A stretch of 64,000 nucleotides of DNA, taken from contig JABDNH010000016.1 of NCBI GenBank assembly GCA_013001055.1, positions 62,001 to 126,000 on the forward strand, given 5' to 3'. Each line of letters starts with the position of its first letter. Positions within the stretch are counted from its first letter, which is position 1. Below are positions 49,591 to 64,000 of the stretch, in pieces. Origin of the DNA: Sphingomonas sp. GTDB taxonomy: Bacteria > Pseudomonadota > Alphaproteobacteria > Sphingomonadales > Sphingomonadaceae. Under the pieces are notes generated by a model that made no database searches, was not told the origin of the DNA, and saw only the letters and a program-made list of their open reading frames with translations. The translations under genes were made by a program, and so were the position numbers.

Positions 49591-50718
49591 ATGCGTGCTG
49601 AAGCGCAAGCCTCCGCCGACCAGATCACTGCCGCCACGCAGCTTCTCCGCCGGTTCCTTGATTGGGACCGGGCTTTGAAGCGTATGGACGAGCTCAACGA
49701 CGCCGCCGAGGATCCTTCCCTGTGGGACGATCCCAAGGCCGCCCAGGCGCTGATGCGGGAGCGCGGCCGGCTGGAAGAAGCGATCGGTGCCACGCGCAAG
49801 ATCGAAAAGGAACTTGCCGATACGATCGAGCTGATGGAGATGGCCGAAGTCGAGGGCGACGACGGGCTGGTCGAAGAAGCGGTGACCGCTCTCGAACAGC
49901 TTGCCGAGCGCGCCGAGAAGGACAAGGTCGCGGCGTTGCTGGCAGGCGAAGCGGACGGCAATAACGCGTATATCGAAGTCCATGCGGGCGCCGGCGGGAC
50001 CGAAAGCCAGGATTGGGCCGAAATGCTGCAGCGTATGTATACGCGCTGGGCCGAACGGCGCGGCATGAAGGTCGAACTGATCGACCATCACGTAGGGGAG
50101 CAGGCGGGCATCAAGTCGGCCACGCTGCTGGTGAAGGGCGAGAATGCCTATGGTTATGCCAAGACCGAGAGCGGCGTTCACCGCCTCGTGCGCATCTCGC
50201 CCTACGATAGCTCGGCGCGTCGCCACACCAGCTTCAGCTCGGTATGGGTCTATCCCGAAATCGACGAATCCATTGAAGTCGAAATCAACGAGAGCGAACT
50301 TCGCATCGACACCTACCGCGCGTCGGGCGCTGGCGGACAGCATGTAAATACCACCGACAGCGCAGTGCGTATTACGCACATCCCGACGAATATCGTCGTC
50401 GCATCGCAAAGCGGGCGTTCGCAGCACAAGAACAAGGCCGAGGCGATGAACATGCTCAAAGCCCGGCTCTATGAAGCCGAGCTGCAGCGACGCGAGGAAG
50501 AGGCCAGCGCGACCAATGCCACCAAGACCGAGATTGGCTGGGGCCACCAGATCCGCAGCTATGTCCTCCAGCCCTATCAGCTGGTCAAGGACCTGCGCAC
50601 CGGCGTGACCTCGACTGCGCCTGGGGACGTACTCGATGGCGATCTCGACAAGTTCATGGCGGCTGCATTGTCGCAGCGTGTGACCGGTGAAAAGATCGAA
50701 GTTGACGATGTCGAATAG
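49591..50718 (+). CDS. prfB: Peptide chain release factor 2
   Basis: [36 protein letters not shown]; continuous frame without frameshift. Confidence 0.97.
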   Translation: MRAEAQASADQITAATQLLRRFLDWDRALKRMDELNDAAEDPSLWDDPKAAQALMRERGRLEEAIGATRKIEKELADTIELMEMAEVEGDDGLVEEAVTALEQLAERAEKDKVAALLAGEADGNNAYIEVHAGAGGTESQDWAEMLQRMYTRWAERRGMKVELIDHHVGEQAGIKSATLLVKGENAYGYAKTESGVHRLVRISPYDSSARRHTSFSSVWVYPEIDESIEVEINESELRIDTYRASGAGGQHVNTTDSAVRITHIPTNIVVASQSGRSQHKNKAEAMNMLKARLYEAELQRREEEASATNATKTEIGWGHQIRSYVLQPYQLVKDLRTGVTSTAPGDVLDGDLDKFMAAALSQRVTGEKIEVDDVE

Positions 50719-51403
50719 GCTCGCATTTCCCCTGCTTGCATTGGCGCTGCTGGCGGGCTGCCGCGGCGACTCGCGCGATGCCAATGATGGCTTCCCACTA
50801 CCGCGACGCGATGTCGCGCCGATCGTGTCCGATCGCTTTTCCACCGAAGACGCGCGTGACCGGCTGGGTGAAGCCGAGCGGGTGATGGAGCTGGCCGGCA
50901 TCGTCGAAGGCATGAGCGTTGCCGATATCGGTGCAGGGGAGGGTTACTATACCGTCCGCCTCGCACGCGCCGTTGGGGATCGTGGCCGTGTCCTGGCGCA
51001 GGATGTCCTGCCTGACGTGCGCGACCGGCTGGCGCGCCGCGTTCAGCGCGAAAGGCTCGACAACGTGGCGGTGCGTCTTGGGGCTGCAAACGATCCGCGT
51101 CTGCCTGACAATAGTTTCGACCGAATCTTCCTCGTGCACGTGTATCATGAGGTTACCGAGCCCTACGAATTTCTCTGGAATTTAAGACAGGGCCTTACCG
51201 AAGGCGGACAAGTCATCGTGGTCGATGCAGATCGTCCGATCAAACGCCACGGCATCTCTCCGCAGCAGCTCGATTGCGAATTCGCAGCATTGGGGCTGGA
51301 ACGGGTGCAGACCGCTGATCTCGAAGGCACGGACGCCTATTTCGCCGCGTTCGAAATCGCCCGCGAAAGACCCGAACCGCGCGAAATCGAGCCTTGTAGT
51401 TAA
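50708..51403 (+). CDS. Class I SAM-dependent methyltransferase-like protein with lipoprotein-type N-terminus
   Basis: [21 protein letters not shown] lipobox; [32 protein letters not shown] motif [13 protein letters not shown]. Confidence 0.85.
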   Translation: MSNRLAFPLLALALLAGCRGDSRDANDGFPLPRRDVAPIVSDRFSTEDARDRLGEAERVMELAGIVEGMSVADIGAGEGYYTVRLARAVGDRGRVLAQDVLPDVRDRLARRVQRERLDNVAVRLGAANDPRLPDNSFDRIFLVHVYHEVTEPYEFLWNLRQGLTEGGQVIVVDADRPIKRHGISPQQLDCEFAALGLERVQTADLEGTDAYFAAFEIARERPEPREIEPCS

Positions 51404-51427
51404 ATAGCGCCGCGCTAGTCTTGGCGC

Positions 51428-52222
51428 ATGCGACAATATCTCGATTTGATGCAGCGAATCCTCGATGAGGGCGCTTTGCAGGATGACCGCACCGGCGTCG
51501 GAACGCTGAGCGTTTTTGGGGCGCAGATGCGTTTCGATCTCGCCAAGGGTTTCCCGCTACTGACGACCAAGAAGCTACATTTGCGCTCGATCATCGTGGA
51601 GCTGTTGTGGTTTCTTAAAGGCGATACCAACGTCAAATATCTGCAGGACAACAAGGTCAGCATCTGGGACGAATGGGCCGATGAAAATGGCGATCTCGGG
51701 CCTGTCTACGGCAAGCAATGGCGCCGCTTCGAAGGCGGCAATGGCCGCACGGTCGATCAAATCGAGAACCTGGTAAAGCTGATTCGAGAGGATCCCGCGT
51801 CGCGCCGCCAAGTGGTCAGCGCGTGGAATCCCGCCGAACAGCCCGACATGGCACTGGCGCCTTGCCACTGCCTGTTCCAGACGCACGTCGCGAACGGCAA
51901 GCTGAGCCTTCAGCTCTACCAACGATCGGCCGACCTGTTCCTGGGCGTTCCGTTCAACATCGCGTCATATGCCCTGCTGACGCACATGCTGGCGCGCGAA
52001 ACCGGTCTGGAACCCGGCCATTTCGTTTGGACCGGCGGCGATGTGCATCTCTATTCGAACCATCTCGAGCAGGCGAAGACGCAGCTGGCGCGCGAACCGC
52101 GCGCGCTCCCGAGACTGGCGATCAAGGATCGGGGGCAGGGGCTGTTCGACTACCAGCCTGATGATTTCAGCTTTGAAAATTACGATCCGCACCCGCATAT
52201 CAAGGCCCCGGTCGCCGTCTGA
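51428..52222 (+). CDS. thyA: Thymidylate synthase
   Basis: 264 aa; [52 protein letters not shown]. Confidence 0.98.
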   Translation: MRQYLDLMQRILDEGALQDDRTGVGTLSVFGAQMRFDLAKGFPLLTTKKLHLRSIIVELLWFLKGDTNVKYLQDNKVSIWDEWADENGDLGPVYGKQWRRFEGGNGRTVDQIENLVKLIREDPASRRQVVSAWNPAEQPDMALAPCHCLFQTHVANGKLSLQLYQRSADLFLGVPFNIASYALLTHMLARETGLEPGHFVWTGGDVHLYSNHLEQAKTQLAREPRALPRLAIKDRGQGLFDYQPDDFSFENYDPHPHIKAPVAV

Positions 52223-52242
52223 TTGCCATTCGACGCTGTGAG

Positions 52243-52269
52243 GGAACCTTTTCTATTTCCCGGTGCGTT
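52243..52269 (+). promoter_or_regulatory. Candidate EcfG-type (general stress) promoter GGAAC-N18-CGTT
   Basis: GGAACcttttctatttcccggtgCGTT about 30 nt upstream of the first entericidin-like start; spacer 18 is slightly long. Confidence 0.4.
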
Positions 52270-52298
52270 GTTGGCATACATGAAGAGGGAGAAGACCC

Positions 52299-52442
52299 AT
52301 GGTTCGTAAGTTCATGATGTTGTTCGCCGCTGCCGGTCTCACCTTTGGCGCTGCCGCCTGCAACACGGTTCAGGGTGTCGGTGAAGATATCAGCTCGGCC
52401 GGCGAATGCGGCGAAGACGTGCTGGACGGTCGCGATTGCTAA
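52299..52442 (+). CDS. Entericidin A/B family lipoprotein (47 aa)
   Basis: MVRKFMMLFAAAGLTFGAAACNTVQGVGEDISSAGECGEDVLDGRDC; lipobox and CNTVQGxGxDI motif; RBS GAGGGAGAAG. Confidence 0.88.
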   Translation: MVRKFMMLFAAAGLTFGAAACNTVQGVGEDISSAGECGEDVLDGRDC

Positions 52443-52470
52443 TCGCTCGTTAGACCTGTTCCCAGCGAAA

Positions 52471-52498
52471 GCCTCGCGCCTTCGGGCGCGGGGCTTTT
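52471..52498 (+). terminator. Rho-independent terminator
   Basis: GCCTCGCGCCTTCGGGCGCGGGGCTTTTT. Confidence 0.85.
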
Positions 52499-52572
52499 TC
52501 TTGGTTCATCGCGCATCAACCTTGCTAGTAGGATGATCATGGCGATTTTGGCGTCACGATAATTGGGAGACT

Positions 52573-52713
52573 ATGATGCGCAAACTTCTGGTCATCGCAT
52601 TGTTCGGATCGAGCATGGCGCTCGGTGCTTGCAACACCGTGCAAGGACTGGGCAAAGATATTAGTTCGGCCGGTGAATGCGGCGAAGACGTGATCAACGG
52701 CGAGAACTGCTAG
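52573..52713 (+). CDS. Entericidin A/B family lipoprotein (46 aa), paralog
   Basis: MMRKLLVIALFGSSMALGACNTVQGLGKDISSAGECGEDVINGENC. Confidence 0.88.
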   Translation: MMRKLLVIALFGSSMALGACNTVQGLGKDISSAGECGEDVINGENC

Positions 52714-52730
52714 GTTTATCGCTCTGCATT

Positions 52731-52772
52731 AAAAAAGGCTCCGGCGGAATTTTCTCCACCGGAGCCTTTTTT
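52731..52772. terminator. Bidirectional terminator between entericidin 2 and rpoC
   Basis: AAAAAAGGCTCCGGCGGAATTTTCTCCACCGGAGCCTTTTTTG; A-run and T-run flank one stem. Confidence 0.9.
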
Positions 52773-52793
52773 GTTTACGGCTGAAGCCGTGCC

Positions 52794-57044
<4,251 letters not shown>

Positions 57045-57059
57045 CTGATAATCCTCTCG

Positions 57060-57084
57060 TCCCCGGGCGGGTAAGGCCCGGGGA
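57060..57084 (-). other. rpoB-rpoC intercistronic GC hairpin
   Basis: TCCCCGGGC-GGGTAAG-GCCCGGGGA, 9-bp perfect stem, no downstream U-run in transcription direction. Confidence 0.7.
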
Positions 57085-57094
57085 AAATAATCCG

Positions 57095-61264
<4,170 letters not shown>

Positions 61265-61626
61265 AAGGGGTGTGTACCTCTTCTCGTGTGCATCTGGACC
61301 ATTCCGCTTGCGGGCGCGGACAGGGCCGGAAAGTGTTTCTCATGCGCGTGAGAGCCATATCATTGAGACGCAAAAAGGCCGCAGCGAATGCGCACCGGTA
61401 GCGGCGGCAGCTGCAGCTCATGAAAAGCGTCGCGATATGGAAACGCCGCTTCCATCCTGTGTCCGATCCCCGCGCATGAATCAGACTCGCTCGAAGCGTG
61501 CGGTCGAGTGGGCATGTAGGAAGTCGTCGGGACTAAGTCAAACACCTCTTGGGGTCGCGATTACGCGGGCACTGCCGAGCAGTGTCTCCTTGTGCTATGG
61601 AGACCTAAGATCGGGAGGGAGACCTG

Positions 61627-62673
61627 ATGGAAAATCGATGGCTTGTCCTTGGCGTTGCAGCTGCGCTTAGCGCCGCCGTCCCGGGCAGCGCGAACATGGC
61701 TGCTGCGGGCGAAGTCACCCCCCTGTTCGACGATAGTTCAATTATCGAAGTCACCTTGACCGGACCGGTCAGGAGCATTGCGCGAAGGGCGCAGCGATCG
61801 ACCAAGCCGCACGAGGCGAGGCTGGACGCAGCAGGCGAGAGCCACGCCATCACGCTGGCCGCGCGCGGCAAGTCCCGCCGGGAGCGCAAGAAATGCAGCT
61901 TTCCCCCGCTGCGCATCGCCTTCCCCGAAAAGCCGGGCGAACAATCACTGTTCTACCGGCAGGGGCGGATCAAGCTGGTCACCCATTGCCGCAACGTGGA
62001 TGCATCGGAGCAGACCATCCTGCGCGAATACGCGGCCTACCGTCTTTACAACCGCATCACCCCTGAAAGCCTTCGCGTCAGGCTGGCGCGCATCCGCTAT
62101 GTCGATGATGGCGAGGTTGTGGCGACGCGGCTCGGCTTCTTCATCGAGGATGGCGACGATGCCGCGCGCCGGCTGGGGATGAAGGAGATCAATACAGGCG
62201 ACATCCCCGTTGCCAGCCTCGATCAGGGCGATGCAGCGCGATATGCGCTGTTCCAGTACATGATCGGCAATACCGACTGGTCGATGGTGCTCGGTCCGGA
62301 GAAGTCCGATTGCTGTCACAACTCGCGCCTGTTCGGGGCGGGAAAGTCCGCGCGCAGCGCGCTCACTCCCGTGCCCTACGACTTCGATGCTGCAGGGTTG
62401 GTGGACGCCATCTATGCCGAACCGAACGAGCGACTGAAGACGCGTTCGGTCAAGACCCGTGTGTATCGCGGCTTCTGTGCCTTCAACGCGCTCTTGCCCG
62501 CAGAGGCAGACCGTTTGCGCGAGCTGCGGCCCGAACTGGAAGCCGAGATCGCCGCCACGCCCTACGCCAATGCCGCAACGAAGCAGGAGATGATAAGTTA
62601 TCTTTCCGGCTTCTATAAAACCATCGATAGCCCGGAGACCTTCAAGGCCAGGCTGACGGGGCGCTGCCGCTAG
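61627..62673 (+). CDS. Secreted CotH-kinase-like protein (putative)
   Basis: Signal peptide MENRWLVLGVAAALSAAVPGSANMAAAG; ILREYAAYRLYNRI, ARYALFQYMIGNTDWSM, TPVPYDFDAAGLVDAIYAEPN resemble CotH-fold motifs. Confidence 0.65.
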   Translation: MENRWLVLGVAAALSAAVPGSANMAAAGEVTPLFDDSSIIEVTLTGPVRSIARRAQRSTKPHEARLDAAGESHAITLAARGKSRRERKKCSFPPLRIAFPEKPGEQSLFYRQGRIKLVTHCRNVDASEQTILREYAAYRLYNRITPESLRVRLARIRYVDDGEVVATRLGFFIEDGDDAARRLGMKEINTGDIPVASLDQGDAARYALFQYMIGNTDWSMVLGPEKSDCCHNSRLFGAGKSARSALTPVPYDFDAAGLVDAIYAEPNERLKTRSVKTRVYRGFCAFNALLPAEADRLRELRPELEAEIAATPYANAATKQEMISYLSGFYKTIDSPETFKARLTGRCR

Positions 62674-63362
62674 CTACGCGGACCTCCGCCCTCGCCCGAC
62701 TGATCGCGCCCCTGCGGATCGTCCTCAGCTTCTTCCTCGAGGTGCACATTGTTCGGTCGCAAATAGCGATGCGTGCCCGTCAGCCCGCCATAATCGGCCA
62801 CCCACAGGAAGGCGAAGGTGAAGTTGAACAGCACGGTCATGACCAGTGCGATCTCCAGCGCACCGATCCCCGCGGCAAGTCCGATGCCCGTGGCGAGCAG
62901 GATATAGATCGCATCGCCCGAACTCTTGAGCGTGTTGCGGAAGCGCACCCCGCCCACGATCCCCGCAAGCGAGAAGGCCAGCGCCAGCGAATTGTGCACC
63001 ATCACCACGATGGCGGTCACAGCAATGGGCAGGACGATCATGGTTTCAACCAGCGCCTGGTCGTATTCGGTCCGGCTGCGCGATGACATGTAAACCCATG
63101 TGACCGGAAGCGTAGTCAACACGGCGCCGCAGACCGCAACGAAAAGCCACACGATCGACTGGGCAAGGTTGCCGACCTGGGTCGCGCCGATGCCGATACC
63201 CTGGAAGGGATCGCCCGATTGTGCGCTGAGAAGCGTCTGCGCCCCGCCGATCGGCATGTAGTCGACCATAGAGGGGAACAGGGAAACGAACCCCACGACC
63301 GCACCCGTCACCACGAGATAAAAGAGCGTGAGGCGTAGGAACAGGCTGCGGACTCGCGTCAT
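62670..63362 (-). CDS. DUF4956-like integral membrane protein
   Basis: Multiple TM segments; MIVLPIAVTAIVVMVHNSLALAFSLAGIVGGVRFRNTLKSSGDAIYILLATGIGLAAGIGALEIALVMTVLFN matches the DUF4956 pattern as I recall it. Confidence 0.7.
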   Translation of the reverse strand: MTRVRSLFLRLTLFYLVVTGAVVGFVSLFPSMVDYMPIGGAQTLLSAQSGDPFQGIGIGATQVGNLAQSIVWLFVAVCGAVLTTLPVTWVYMSSRSRTEYDQALVETMIVLPIAVTAIVVMVHNSLALAFSLAGIVGGVRFRNTLKSSGDAIYILLATGIGLAAGIGALEIALVMTVLFNFTFAFLWVADYGGLTGTHRYLRPNNVHLEEEAEDDPQGRDQSGEGGGPRS

Positions 63363-63443
63363 GCTTTCCCCTTCACAAGCAGGCCGGAATTCAACCCATA
63401 GACGCATTTGCGCCACGGCCAAAACCCTCATCCGCAAACCCAT

Positions 63444-63503
63444 TATCGTTTTTCGATATTATCGATTGACAATAAATACGACTCCACGTATTGATTATCG
63501 ATA
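63444..63503 (+). promoter_or_regulatory. Sigma70-like promoter (TTGACA-N17-TATTGA) overlapped by repeated TATCGAT-type inverted repeats
   Basis: TATCGtttttCGATA, TATCGATTGACAATA, AATACGactccaCGTATT, TATCGATA all within 60 nt upstream of the small ORF. Confidence 0.65.
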
Positions 63504-63526
63504 TTGAAGATCAAGGAGTTCGATAA

Positions 63527-63655
63527 ATGCCCCGCGTTTCCAACCAATTCGCCGCCGCTTTCGCGGCACTCGCGATCACCATCGTGTCGATGCAGATGAT
63601 CGTTACCGTCCCGCCTGCACAGGCCAGCCCGATCCTTCCTGTATCGATCGCATAA
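63527..63655 (+). CDS. Small secreted/membrane peptide (42 aa)
   Basis: MPRVSNQFAAAFAALAITIVSMQMIVTVPPAQASPILPVSIA; RBS AAGGAG; directly upstream of DUF2975-like gene; below ORF-track cut-off. Confidence 0.65.
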   Translation: MPRVSNQFAAAFAALAITIVSMQMIVTVPPAQASPILPVSIA

Positions 63656-63674
63656 GCCCAGCCGGAGAACACCC

Positions 63675-64000
63675 ATGAAGAAACTTTCAAGAGATCCGCT
63701 GCTTTCCGCCGGAAAGGTGATGTCCCTCCTGCTGATGGGGATCACCGGCCTCGTTGCCGTGCTGCTGGTGCTCCTGGTGCCGTTCCTGATTTACAACCAA
63801 GCCGACTTCGCCAAAGCAGTCGTCGAAGCTGGCGGAGTGTTCCTCCCCGCGTTCGTCACCAGCCTGGTCCTGATCGCGACTGCTGCAGTGATCGTGGCAA
63901 TGGCATTTCATTTCTTTCAGTTGCTCGGCCGCATCATCGATACGGTCGGCGATGGTGACCCTTTCACCGCCGAAAATGCGCAGCGGCTCACGCGGATGGG
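63675..64000 (+). CDS. DUF2975-like membrane protein, C-terminus cut by window edge
   Basis: MKKLSRDPLLSAGKVMSLLLMGITGLVAVLL...LLGRIIDTVGDGDPFTAENAQRLTRMG. Confidence 0.8.
   Translation, partial: MKKLSRDPLLSAGKVMSLLLMGITGLVAVLLVLLVPFLIYNQADFAKAVVEAGGVFLPAFVTSLVLIATAAVIVAMAFHFFQLLGRIIDTVGDGDPFTAENAQRLTRM

Noticed and set aside
49072-50913. 613-aa minus-strand ORF spanning PBP1A end, prfB and methyltransferase
   Set aside because: Crosses three well-supported plus-strand genes; antisense artefact.
52500-52572. Second EcfG-like promoter before the second entericidin gene
   Set aside because: No GGAAC/CGTT pair with acceptable spacing found.

Overview
This 64 kb window is a gene-dense, GC-rich chromosomal segment with alphaproteobacterial character. 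The likely order Sphingomonadales is inferred from gene content and synteny, not from a database search. Blocks in order: (1) a minus-strand valine/branched-chain acyl-CoA catabolic operon with an embedded PHA synthase; (2) a tightly coupled operon with a RidA gene and a hidden 32-aa ORF, then mmsA; (3) secreted peptidases (M28 and two tandem S8 paralogs), rnr, dcd, dnaB and an S9 peptidase; (4) astD, selO, SCO/PCu(A)C copper chaperones and a PhoD-like phosphatase; (5) pcm-tolC-popZ-like, S9 peptidase, valS, hemB; (6) Ppx/GppA, rlmE, DsbA-like, M48-TPR, rne, amidase, PBP1A, prfB, thyA; (7) two tandem entericidin-like micro-lipoproteins and rpoC/rpoB; (8) a CotH-like/DUF4956-like pair and a small secreted peptide plus DUF2975-like gene behind a palindromic operator/promoter. 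Three tRNA genes (Cys, Arg, Gln) are visible. I see no CRISPR array, prophage, transposase or rRNA. Most of the window is ordinary core genome. The best second-look items are the CotH/DUF4956 pair, the operator-promoter of the DUF2975 unit, a hairpin that would hide an SD and start codon, the hidden 32-aa coupled ORF, a lipoprotein-type SAM methyltransferase, and the tandem Cys-containing entericidins with an EcfG-like promoter. I cannot show that any of these is a new system without searches or experiments.
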